The notes below the pieces were generated by a model. The model was not told the DNA's origin. It ran no database searches and saw only the letters and a list, made by a program, of their open reading frames with translations. Below are positions 11,478 to 19,607 of a stretch of DNA of 64,000 bases, one piece after another. The position numbers and the translations under genes are program-made. Each line of letters opens with the position of its first letter. The stretch's first letter is position 1. Origin of the DNA: Streptomyces fulvorobeus (GTDB taxonomy: Bacteria; Actinomycetota; Actinomycetes; Streptomycetales; Streptomycetaceae). The stretch is from the NCBI RefSeq assembly GCF_013167895.1, contig NZ_BLWC01000001.1, forward strand, positions 6,262,001 to 6,326,000. The letters are read 5' to 3'.

Positions 11478-12419
11478 ATGGAACCGACCACCCCCTGGCG
11501 GCCCGCCGCGATCAGCCCGGACAGCCACGCGCTGCCCGCCACCGCCGACGCCCTGGCCGGCTTCCTCCAGGACTCCGCGCGCACCGACGAACTCCTGGCC
11601 GCCCACAAAGTGCTGGTCCTGAGCGGCTTCGGCGTGAGCCCTGAGGAGCTGGAGAAGATCATGCCGCTCCTGCTCCCGGACCGCCTGCCCTACGTCTTCG
11701 GCAACTCGCCCCGCACCAAGGTCGGCCACAACGTGTACACCTCCACGGAGTACCCGGCTGAGCTCACCATCTCGATGCACAGCGAGATGTCCTACGCCGC
11801 GAAGTGGCCGGCCCGGCTGCTCTTCTACTGCGAGCGGGCGGCCGGCAGCGGCGGCGCGACACCGGTGGTGGACAACGCCACCTGGTACCGGGCACTGGAC
11901 CAGGACGTCCGCGACGCCTTCGCGGGCGGCCTGCGCTACACCCAGAACCTCCACGGGGGACGCGGGCTCGGCAAGAGCTGGCAGGACACCTTCGAGACGC
12001 AGGACCGCTCGGAGGTCGAGGACTACCTCTCCCGCACCGACGCCACCTGGCAGTGGAACGCCCGCAACGGACTGCGCGTCAGCCACGTGCGGCCCGCGAC
12101 GATCGAGCACTCCGCCACCGGCGAGCGGCTGTGGTTCAACCAGAGCGACCAGTGGCATCCGGCCACGCTCGGCGACGAGGCCGCCGCCGCGCTGCTGGGG
12201 ATGCTTCCCCCGGAAGAACTGCCCCAGTCGGTGGCCTTCGCGGACGGTACCCCGATACCCGCCGACCACGTACGCCAGGTACGCGACCGCGGCCTCGAGC
12301 ACGCCGTGGACAACGACTGGCGGCCCGGCGACCTCATGCTCGTCGACAACGTCCAGGCGGCCCACGGCCGCAGGCCCTTCACCGGCGACCGCCGCATCCT
12401 GGTCGCCATGTCGGACTAG
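11478..12419 (+). CDS. lptJ: Fe(II)/2-oxoglutarate dioxygenase, SyrP-type aspartyl hydroxylase
   Basis: 313 residues, TauD/clavaminate-synthase-like fold. The metal triad is visible as H-S-E in SMHSEMSY and a distal His in QAAHGRRPF, with the 2-oxoglutarate Arg in RRILVAM. The relatives I recognise include SyrP, which beta-hydroxylates Asp on a carrier protein. In A54145 the equivalent LptJ is held to make the hydroxy-Asp precursor of methoxy-Asp9. It starts 12 bases after the lptH stop with a weak GAAAGAG upstream, and the methyltransferase expected to act next is directly downstream. Confidence 0.85.
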   Translation: MEPTTPWRPAAISPDSHALPATADALAGFLQDSARTDELLAAHKVLVLSGFGVSPEELEKIMPLLLPDRLPYVFGNSPRTKVGHNVYTSTEYPAELTISMHSEMSYAAKWPARLLFYCERAAGSGGATPVVDNATWYRALDQDVRDAFAGGLRYTQNLHGGRGLGKSWQDTFETQDRSEVEDYLSRTDATWQWNARNGLRVSHVRPATIEHSATGERLWFNQSDQWHPATLGDEAAAALLGMLPPEELPQSVAFADGTPIPADHVRQVRDRGLEHAVDNDWRPGDLMLVDNVQAAHGRRPFTGDRRILVAMSD

Positions 12420-12496
12420 GGCCTGCCTTCCGGACCATGCCGGGCCTGCTCCCACCGTCACAGACAACCGCCGCCCACCCCACAGGAAGGCCGCCG

Positions 12497-13285
12497 ATGA
12501 CCATCGCCCTCGCCGAGGTGGCAGGTCTGAACAAGCATGAGACCGAGTTCCTCTACGACGAGATCTTCACCCGCCGCGCCTACCTGCCCGAGGCCCTGCA
12601 CCTGCCCGAGGACCCCGTGGTCTTCGACGTCGGGGCCAACATCGGAATGTTCACCCTCTTCGTGCGCTCCGAGAGACCAGGTGCCACGGTCCACTCCTTC
12701 GAACCGGTCCCCCAGGTGTACAACCTCCTGCGCCGCAACCGGGAGCGCCACGCGGTGGCAGGGCTCGCCCACCCCTACGGCCTCGCCGAGGCGGAACAGG
12801 AGGTCGAGTTCACCCACTATCCGGGCTACTCGACCATGTCCACGCGCAGCACCCTGGCGGACACCGAGGCGGAACGGGCTTTCGTCCGGGGACAGGTGCG
12901 GACCGACCACCTGCCCGAGGCCGAGCGGATGCTGGACGAGCTCCTCGCCTTCCGGTTCCGGGAGGAGAAGGTGAGCTGCCGGCTCCGCCCGCTCTCCGCG
13001 GTCCTCGACGAGCACCCCGTGGACCGGATCGACCTGCTGAAGATCGACGTTCAGCGCGGTGAGCAGGAGGTGCTGCGGGGCCTGGCGGAGCGGCACTGGC
13101 CACTGGTCCGCCAGATCGCCATGGAGGTCCACGACAGCCCCGACAGCAACACCGCCGGCCGGCTGCGAGCGGTGTCCGACGAGCTGGAGCGGCGCGGGTT
13201 CAGCGTCCTGACCGAGCAGGAGGACCGGTACGCGGGCAGCGACCGCCACAGCGTGTTCGCCGTCGCGGAGCCCTGTCGCGGCTGA
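12497..13285 (+). CDS. lptK: FkbM-family SAM-dependent O-methyltransferase
   Basis: 262 residues with the FkbM pattern: SAM-binding loop VFDVGANIGMF, acidic HSFEPVP, then DRIDLLKIDVQRGEQEVL. It probably methylates the beta-hydroxyl of hydroxy-Asp to methoxy-Asp, with LptJ immediately upstream. AGGAAGG at 12483-12489 precedes ATG 12497. The gap from lptJ is about 77 bases, so the same transcript is likely. Confidence 0.87.
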   Translation: MTIALAEVAGLNKHETEFLYDEIFTRRAYLPEALHLPEDPVVFDVGANIGMFTLFVRSERPGATVHSFEPVPQVYNLLRRNRERHAVAGLAHPYGLAEAEQEVEFTHYPGYSTMSTRSTLADTEAERAFVRGQVRTDHLPEAERMLDELLAFRFREEKVSCRLRPLSAVLDEHPVDRIDLLKIDVQRGEQEVLRGLAERHWPLVRQIAMEVHDSPDSNTAGRLRAVSDELERRGFSVLTEQEDRYAGSDRHSVFAVAEPCRG

Positions 13286-13353
13286 GGTACGCCCCCGCCC
13301 GGCCGCCCCTCGCAGATCCGAACCGAACGGTTCCCCACCCCCGGAGAAACAGC

Positions 13354-14313
13354 ATGAACCCCGAGAACAGCTTCACCCTGTCCGACGCCGAACGCGGCGA
13401 CGTGGCGGCCCTGGCCCAGGAGTTGACGCGCACGCCCCCCGGCCTCGTGGACGAACGGGAATGGCTCGACCGGTGCCGCACCGCCTCCTGCCACCTGCCC
13501 GCCCGCCTCCAGGACCGGCTCCGCGCCTTCCGGCACGACCCCGGCCCCACCGGCAGACTGCTCCTGCGCAACCTCCCCGCCGCCGACGGTGTGCCGGCCA
13601 CTCCGCAGGAGGCCGACTCCGTGGAGCGCAGGGCCACCCTGAGCGCCTCCGTGCTGTGTGCCCTGTCCATGGCACTGGGCGACGTCATCGCCTACCGCAA
13701 CGAGAAACAGGGGGCGCTCGTGCAGAACGTGGTGCCCGTGCCCGGCCGGGAGGGCCAGCAGTCCAACGCCGGCTCCGTCCCGCTGGAGATGCACACCGAG
13801 AACGCCTTCCACCCCCACCGCCCCGACTACGTCGGCCTGTTCTGCGTCCGCGGCGACCACGACCGGGCCGCCGGCCTGCGGGTCGCCTCCGTCCGCGCCG
13901 CGATGGACCACCTGGACGCCGGGACAGTCGAAACGCTGCGGCGCCCCCTGTTCACCACCGAGCCGCCCCCTTCCTTCGGGCGGCCGGACAGCGCGACCAA
14001 GCCGCACGCCGTGCTCACCGGTGACGCGGAGGACCCGGACATCCGCGTCGACTTCCACGCCACCCACACGAGCGACCCCTGGGGCAGGCAGGCCATGGAC
14101 GCCCTGGCGGACGCCGCCCGCGCCGTCTCCGAGGAACTCGTCCTGGACACGGCCGACCTGGTGTACGTGGACAACCGCGTCGCGCTGCACGGGCGTAGTG
14201 CCTTCGTCCCGCGCTACGACGGCCAGGACCGCTGGCTCCAGCGCACCTTCGTCCACCTGGACCACCGGCGGTCCCGCGCCGTGCGCGCGCAGCACGGGCG
14301 CGTGCTGAGCTGA
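13354..14313 (+). CDS. lptL: Asparagine oxygenase, AsnO-like Fe(II)/2-oxoglutarate enzyme
   Basis: 319 residues of the clavaminate synthase-like family. Metal ligands appear as H-T-E (MHTENAFHPHRPD) and His of ALHGRSAF, with the cosubstrate Arg in RWLQRTFV. AsnO hydroxylates free L-Asn at the beta carbon before NRPS loading; this enzyme should supply hydroxy-Asn3 of the peptide. The start has GGAG at 13341-13344. Its TGA overlaps the ATG of the ABC ATPase gene (TGATG), implying translational coupling. Confidence 0.88.
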   Translation: MNPENSFTLSDAERGDVAALAQELTRTPPGLVDEREWLDRCRTASCHLPARLQDRLRAFRHDPGPTGRLLLRNLPAADGVPATPQEADSVERRATLSASVLCALSMALGDVIAYRNEKQGALVQNVVPVPGREGQQSNAGSVPLEMHTENAFHPHRPDYVGLFCVRGDHDRAAGLRVASVRAAMDHLDAGTVETLRRPLFTTEPPPSFGRPDSATKPHAVLTGDAEDPDIRVDFHATHTSDPWGRQAMDALADAARAVSEELVLDTADLVYVDNRVALHGRSAFVPRYDGQDRWLQRTFVHLDHRRSRAVRAQHGRVLS

Positions 14314-15373
14314 TGGCGGCGGACCAGGTGATCCACGCCACCGGCCTGCGCAAGCGCTTCGGCACGGTCCAGGCCCTCGACGGCGTGGACCTGACGGTGG
14401 CACGCGGGGAGATCATGGGCCTCCTGGGCCACAACGGGGCGGGCAAGACCACCCTCGTCAACATCCTTTCCACCCTCACGCCCCCACGTCGGGCACCGCC
14501 TCGGTCACCGGCTTCGACGTGGTCGGTCGCCCCGAGGAGGTCCGTCGGCGCATCGGGGTCACCGGGCAGTTCGCCGCTCTCGACGAGCAGCTCTCCGGAT
14601 ACGACAACCTCGTCCTGGTGGCCCGGCTGTGCGGAGCCTCCAAGGCGCAGGCCGTCGGCCGGGCCGACGAGCTGCTGGAGGTGTTCGGCCTCCGTGCAGC
14701 CGCGGGGCGTAGGGCGGTGTCGTATTCCGGAGGGATGCGTCGTCGGTTGGATCTGGCGCTGGGGCTGGTCGGGTCTCCTGATGTCCTGTTCCTGGACGAG
14801 CCGTCTGTGGGGTTGGACCTGCCCAGCCGTCTCGGGTTGTGGGAGATGGTGCAGGGGCTGACACGGGAAGGTACGGCGGTTCTGCTGACGACGCAGTATC
14901 TGGAGGAGGCCGACCGGCTCGCCGATCGGATCACTGTCCTGGGGACGGGCAGGGTTCTGGTTTCCGGTACGGCGGTGGAGTTGAAGGCACAGACCGGTAG
15001 CGGTTCCATCTCGCTGAGGGTCGGGCCACAGGGGGACAGGGCCGTGGCCGCCGAGGCTCTGCGCCGGGCCGGTTTCCCGCCGGGCGTGGAGGGTGAGCCC
15101 AGTGAGCTGACCGTGCCGGCGGGGCATTCGGCGGATCTGGCCGTCGTGATCCGGGTGCTGGACGCCGTGGGGCAGAACGTGAGCGAGATCCGCTACGCGG
15201 AGCCCTCTCTGGACGACGTCTACCTCGCTTTCACCGCTACGGCCCCCGGCACCCGCGCCCCGGCGGCGGGTGCCATCGGCCGTCCTGCTGCCCCCGCTCC
15301 GGCGCGTACAGCCCACCGGAGCACCACCCCGGAGGCCGAACGGCGTACCGGCGACACCCCGGAGACCCCGTGA
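14313..15373 (+). CDS. lptM: ABC transporter ATPase, DrrA-type drug exporter; frameshifted
   Basis: About 353 residues once the frame is repaired. Walker A GHNGAGKTT is near residue 40, the signature YSGGMRRRL near 145, and Walker B VLFLDEPSVGLD follows. The C-terminal DrrA-like extension ends in a Pro/Ala-rich tail. It should power export of, or self-resistance to, the lipopeptide together with the downstream permease. The frame breaks at the C5 run 14481-14485; one extra C gives LTPPTSGTASVTGFDV. From about 14,700 onward codons change from mostly C-ending to G- and T-ending, which continues through the permease gene. Confidence 0.87.
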
Positions 15374-16218
15374 ACGTACCTGTGACGACGGCGCCCTTGG
15401 CCGAGCCCGCAGCGGGAGCGCGCGTACCGCGCTGGAGACCGGCGGGGAGGGCCGCGCAACTCCGGGTCCTCACAGCACGCCAGATCCGCCTGGTCTACGC
15501 GGACCGCAGGGTGGTGCTGTTCAGCGTGGCGCAGCCGGTGGTGATGCTGCTGCTGATCAGCCAGGTCTTCGGTAGCCTCGCGGACCGTTCGATCCTTCCG
15601 CGAGGGGTGTCCTACATCGAGTTCTTGCTGCCCGCTCTCCTCGTCACCACCGGGCTCGGCACCTCGCAGTCCGCGGGGGTGGGGCTGGTGCGGGACATGG
15701 AAGGCGGGATGGTACGCCGCTTCCGTGTCCTGCCGTTGTCACTGCCGCTGGTGCTCGTGGCGCGTTCGATCGCCGATCTGACGCGCTCGGGGATGCAGTT
15801 GCTGGTCCTGGTCATCGGGGGCCATCTGCTGTTCGGCTACCGGGCCGGGGGAGGCGTGGGAGGTCTGGCGGCGGCGTTGCTGCTGTCCACGGTGGTGATC
15901 TGGTCCCTGATCTGGATCTTCATCGCGCTCGCCGCGTGGCTGCGGAAGGTGGAGGTGCTGTCCAGCATCGGCTTCTTCGTCAACTTCCCGCTCATGTTCG
16001 CTTCCAGCGCGTTCGTACCGGTCGATGTGCTGCCCGGCTGGCTGGCGGCCGTCGCCACCGTCAATCCGGTGAGCTATGCCGTGGGGGCGTCGCGGAGCCT
16101 CGCCCTGGGAGGGCAGGTCGGGAGCGAGGTGCCCGCAGCGCTGTGCGCGGCCCTGGGCCTGATGGCGGCGATGATGGTCCTCGCCGCGCGCGGTTTCCGC
16201 CGCCCGCCCGACGAGTGA
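15370..16218 (+). CDS. lptN: ABC-2 type permease, DrrB-like
   Basis: 282 residues with about six hydrophobic segments and the ABC-2 layout: a cytoplasmic N-terminus of about 45 residues, then the first span around VVLFSVAQPVVMLLLISQVF and a last span near AALCAALGLMAAMMVLAA. GTG 15370 overlaps the ATPase stop (GTGA), so the two are coupled into one exporter. It is the last plus-strand gene of the main lpt operon and faces the convergent DedA gene 65 bases away. Confidence 0.9.
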   Translation: MNVPVTTAPLAEPAAGARVPRWRPAGRAAQLRVLTARQIRLVYADRRVVLFSVAQPVVMLLLISQVFGSLADRSILPRGVSYIEFLLPALLVTTGLGTSQSAGVGLVRDMEGGMVRRFRVLPLSLPLVLVARSIADLTRSGMQLLVLVIGGHLLFGYRAGGGVGGLAAALLLSTVVIWSLIWIFIALAAWLRKVEVLSSIGFFVNFPLMFASSAFVPVDVLPGWLAAVATVNPVSYAVGASRSLALGGQVGSEVPAALCAALGLMAAMMVLAARGFRRPPDE

Positions 16219-16283
16219 CCGCGACGACTCGCCGACGGTCCGTGCCACCTCGGGCGAGCGGCATGGGACGACGCGACGCACGG

Positions 16284-16916
16284 TCAAGAGCTGCGGCGGC
16301 GGTGCCTGCGCCGCCACCACACGGCCGCGAGCGAGAGAGCGGCCGCTACGCCCAGCAGGGCCCACAGGATGGTGGAGAGCAGGCTCTCGGCCTCGCGCAG
16401 GGAGGCCGAGACCAGCGTTCCCGCGGACACGTAGAGCGCGGACCACATCGCGGCTCCGGCGAGGGAGGCGGGCAGGAAGCGGAGGTAGCGTACGGAGCCG
16501 ACTCCGGCTGTCGCGGGGGTGAGGGTGCGCACCACGGGCAGCAGCCGCGTCAGGAAGACGGCGCTGGCCCCGTACCGGTGGCAGAGTTCCTGGGCACGGT
16601 CCCAATGGTGCTGCCCGATCCGGCGTACCAGGCGGGTCTCCCGCATGCGCTGCCCGTAGCGGATGCCGAGGAAGTAGCCGATGTGGTCGCCGGCCGAGCT
16701 GCTGATCGTGACGACGAGGAAGAGGGCCAGCAGCGGGCGGGTCCCTTCGGTTCCGGCGCTCAGGGCGAGGACCGCTACTTCGCCGGGGACGACCATGCCG
16801 GCCCCGAGGCCGGATTCGGCGAACGCGAACGCCGAGGCCAGGGCCAATCTGGCGACCGGGCTCATCTCCGACACCGCTGCCAGCAGATCGTTCAGCAGAT
16901 CGCTCAACCAAGACAT
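16284..16916 (-). CDS. lptP: DedA-family (SNARE-associated) membrane protein
   Basis: 210 residues from ATG 16916 (MSWLSDLLNDLL). It shows DedA features: GAGMVVPGEVAVL, the SSSAGDHIGYFLGIRYG segment, F-L-T-R-L-L-P-V-V-R-T, and several membrane spans. DedA proteins influence membrane phospholipid distribution, and relatives act in envelope stress or resistance. A homologue sits at this place in daptomycin and A54145 clusters, suggesting self-protection. A longer open frame reaches 17042, but its extra N-terminus is basic and low-complexity, so I rejected it. Confidence 0.82.
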   Translation of the reverse strand: MSWLSDLLNDLLAAVSEMSPVARLALASAFAFAESGLGAGMVVPGEVAVLALSAGTEGTRPLLALFLVVTISSSAGDHIGYFLGIRYGQRMRETRLVRRIGQHHWDRAQELCHRYGASAVFLTRLLPVVRTLTPATAGVGSVRYLRFLPASLAGAAMWSALYVSAGTLVSASLREAESLLSTILWALLGVAAALSLAAVWWRRRHRRRSS

Positions 16917-17473
16917 GGCAGCCCCGCTCCGCCTCTCCTCGCTCGTGGAGCCCTCCCGGCGGCGCCCCTGAAATCCCGCGCCCTTCTTCGAGAACCCACC
17001 GAATGGAACAGGGAAACGACTTCCCCGTTTCACCGGGCCCATCCCCGGCCGACCGGTACAGGGCGTGGAGAAGGGCGAAGGGACGCCAATCTACCAGGGA
17101 ACCGCCGCCGGATGGCGGGGCACGGCGGACGCGCCGATCGAAGGCGAAGGGGAGTGCGATTCAGCGACCGGAGTAGACAGGAAGGGGAATTTCGGGGAAT
17201 GTCCGTCTGAATCGGAGGTGAGTAATAGAAACGACTCTCCATCACGACACGAAGTGAACACCTTCACAGCGAGGGCGCCGCGCGACCAGCCCTGGGGGAT
17301 CGCCCCGCGCGTGAGCACCCTTGACGCGGGATCAGCGCCCTGAAAGGGTGCGACGGTGAAACCGCGGACCGGACTGGTCAAGCGCCGTTCATGGGTTGCG
17401 GAGGGTGAAAACCCTGCATACGGAACGACCAGTCGTCCACGATGAGAACCATCGACTGACCGGATTGGTGGAA
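16917..17473. promoter_or_regulatory. Divergent intergenic region between lptP and lptI
   Basis: 557 bases without a credible gene; the short frames here have no protein-like composition. It must hold the promoters of the leftward DedA gene and the rightward methyltransferase gene. I could not define -10/-35 boxes with confidence. Confidence 0.5.
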
Positions 17474-18520
17474 ATGCAGACGGATGCACCGGTGGGAACG
17501 GACGCCTACTTACCGTCCCTGACTCTCGAAAATTATCTGCGCGATACAGTCCCGGCCCACCCGGTCCTGAAATCGTCGGTGGATTTCGGCCGCCCAGGCG
17601 CCGACAAAGCGCTCAGAGCGCTGGCCGCGACGACCACGGAATTCGATTCCGACGACACCGGACGCGGCGACTCCTATCGCAGGGCCCAGCAGGACTCCTC
17701 CGTCCGCTGGAAGGGAATGCGACAGCTGCTCGAACTGGCCGTCCCCTCCGGCGAGACGCCCGACACGGCCGCCCCCCGCACCGTCCTCGACGTCCTGGGC
17801 GGGGATGGAACCATCGCCCGCGCCGTCCACGAAAACGCCCCCGACCTGCGCGACCGCGTCCACATCCTCACCGGCGACCTCTCGGGGGACATGGTCGAAC
17901 AAGCCCTCGCCCAGGGCCTGGCCGCCATCCGGCAAGCCGCGGACCACCTCTTCCTCGCCGACGGCACCATGGACGCGGCACTGCTCGCCTACGGAACCCA
18001 CCACATCGCGCCGCAGGACAGGCTCGACGCCGTCACCGAGGCCCTGCGCGTCGTCAAGGACGGCGGCCACGTGGTCCTGCACGACTTCGACGACACCAGC
18101 CCCATGGCACGGTTCTTCACCGACATCGTGCACCCCCACACCACAGCCGGCCACGACTATCGCCACTTCTCCCGCGGCCCCCTGGCCGAACTCTTCGACG
18201 AAGCGGGCACACCGGCCCGCGTCGTCGACCTGTACGACCCCCTCGTCGTCCGCGGCAAGACGCAGGAAGAGGTGCGCCGCCGCATGTGCGCGTACGTGGC
18301 CGACATGTACGGAGTCGGCGCGTTCTTCGCGACCCTGGGCGGAACCGACGCTTGCTGGCAACTCCTGGAGCAGTACTTCCAGCACGAGACGTACCTGGCG
18401 ACCCTGCCCGAGAAGACCGACTTCACACCGGGGCCCGTCGTCTACCGCTCCGAGGATGCCTTCGTCGCCGAGATACCGCGCGCGGCAATCGTCGCCGTCG
18501 CCCACAAACCACCCGCCTGA
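17474..18520 (+). CDS. lptI: SAM-dependent C-methyltransferase for 3-methylglutamate (DptI/GlmT type)
   Basis: 348 residues from ATG 17474. The SAM loop is VLDVLGGDGTIARAV (near residue 100), followed by ILTGDLSGDMV, VLHDFDD and a C-terminal substrate-binding half. DptI/GlmT/LptI methylate 2-oxoglutarate, which is transaminated to 3-methyl-Glu. This agrees with the 3-methyl-Glu-like adenylation code of the upstream NRPS. GGTGGA lies only 1-2 bases before ATG 17474, so an upstream GTG (17396 or 17405) cannot be excluded. It is separated from the main operon by the inverted DedA gene, matching the A54145 layout. Confidence 0.87.
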   Translation: MQTDAPVGTDAYLPSLTLENYLRDTVPAHPVLKSSVDFGRPGADKALRALAATTTEFDSDDTGRGDSYRRAQQDSSVRWKGMRQLLELAVPSGETPDTAAPRTVLDVLGGDGTIARAVHENAPDLRDRVHILTGDLSGDMVEQALAQGLAAIRQAADHLFLADGTMDAALLAYGTHHIAPQDRLDAVTEALRVVKDGGHVVLHDFDDTSPMARFFTDIVHPHTTAGHDYRHFSRGPLAELFDEAGTPARVVDLYDPLVVRGKTQEEVRRRMCAYVADMYGVGAFFATLGGTDACWQLLEQYFQHETYLATLPEKTDFTPGPVVYRSEDAFVAEIPRAAIVAVAHKPPA

Positions 18521-18540
18521 CACACCCCGCAGCGCTCTCG

Positions 18541-18566
18541 GGACCGGGCACAGGTGCCTCCGGTCC
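18541..18566. terminator. Hairpin between lptI and a convergent gene remnant
   Basis: GGACCGGGCAC at 18541-18551 pairs with GTGCCTCCGGTCC at 18554-18566 apart from a small bulge and a 2-base loop. It lies 20 bases after the lptI stop and just before the stop of the convergent remnant, so it can serve both strands. Confidence 0.55.
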
Positions 18567-18571
18567 GCGCC

Positions 18572-18944
18572 TCAGGCCGCCCTCTTCCAGACGTGCATGC
18601 TCAGCTGCAGGAAGGCGGCTTCTCGCAGGGTCGTCTGCTTGATCTGGATGGTGAGCACCGCGATGTCGCCAGAAGCGTTCTTGACGCAGAGCTGGGAGCC
18701 ATCGTCCGCCGCCGCGAACGTCCAGGTGCGGTACGTGAGGCCGGTGGCGCTGGTGAGGAGGTGCCGACAGGTGTCGAGGCGAGCGGCTTTGCCGTTGAAC
18801 ATCTGCATGAACACGCTGGTGTCGCTCTGCAGTTCGCAGGAGACATCGTCCTCGCAGTCGAGGCGGATGTCGCCCGCGCGGTCCTCGCGCAGGCTGAGGG
18901 AGTTCTTCTCGTTCAGCCACACGGGAGACCGCACGTCGGCTCCG
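18572..18944 (-). pseudogene. C-terminal fragment of an unidentified actinobacterial protein
   Basis: About 120 residues of normal protein-like sequence (LREDRAGDIRLDCEDDVSCELQ, then a Cys pair in DTCRHLL and GSQLCVKN, ending HVWKRAA). It resembles a beta-rich C-terminal domain that I recall from secreted or regulatory Streptomyces proteins, but I cannot name it. The upstream part is missing: the frame runs straight into the end of the IS256-type element at about 18945, so the gene was truncated there. Confidence 0.6.
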
Positions 18945-18959
18945 GGTCTGTCAATCGAA

Positions 18960-19560
18960 CGGTGTAACTGGGGTTGCTGGCGTGTTGCGGAGAGTCGGCC
19001 GTCGAAGGTGATGTCGAAGGCGTTGAGAGCGGTCTTCCATCGCAGGGTCCAGCGTGTTTGCCGCCTGCCGGCGGGGTCCAGGGACATGATCGCCAGGTAG
19101 ACCGATCTCAGGGCGGCGGTCTCGTTCGGGAAGTGTCCGCGGGCCTTGACCGCCCGTCGGATTCGAGCGCGGCCGCCTCGGTCGGCGCCGTATGGACGGG
19201 CTTGAGGAGCTTGGCGATCTTGTCCCAGTCCTGGCGGGCGACATAGCGGAAGGAGTTCCGCTGCAGGTGGACCATGCAGGTCTGCACGATCGTCTGGGGC
19301 CGGACGGTCCCGGCCGCGTCGGGCAGTCCTTTCAGCCCCTCGCAGGCGAGCATCAGAACGTCGTTCACGCCGCGGTTCTTGATGTCGGTGAGGATGTGCA
19401 TCCAGTGCTTGGCGCCCTCGCCGCCGTCCCCGGCCCACAAGCCGAGGATCTCGCGGCGGCGCTCGGTGGTGACGGCCAGGGCGACGTAGATCGGTCGGTT
19501 GGCGACGGCGCCGTCGCGGATCTTGGTTCTGTCGACGATCTTGTGATCCGGACGGGTAGG
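18960..19560 (-). pseudogene. IS256-family transposase, middle and C-terminal fragments
   Basis: Reading leftward, one frame gives KIRDGAVANRPIYVALAV, GLWAGDGGEGAKHWMHIL, NRGVNDVLMLACEGLKGLP, hallmarks of mutator-type transposases. The frame then changes, with loss of the stretch holding the last catalytic residue, before RRAVKARGHFPNETAALR and LNAFDITFDGRLSA. The last part runs in frame into the truncated host gene. Not functional. Confidence 0.88.
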
Positions 19561-19607
19561 CGAGCCGCGCTGGATGTTCGCGATCATGCATCGCGTGCTC
19601 TCGTGAT

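Noticed and set aside
16916..17042. Longer start for the DedA protein at 17042
   Set aside because: The added 42 residues are basic, low-complexity and unlike DedA N-termini; ATG 16916 starts the conserved part.
17065..17343. Possible small gene between lptP and lptI
   Set aside because: 92-codon frame of non-protein-like composition in a region needed for two divergent promoters.
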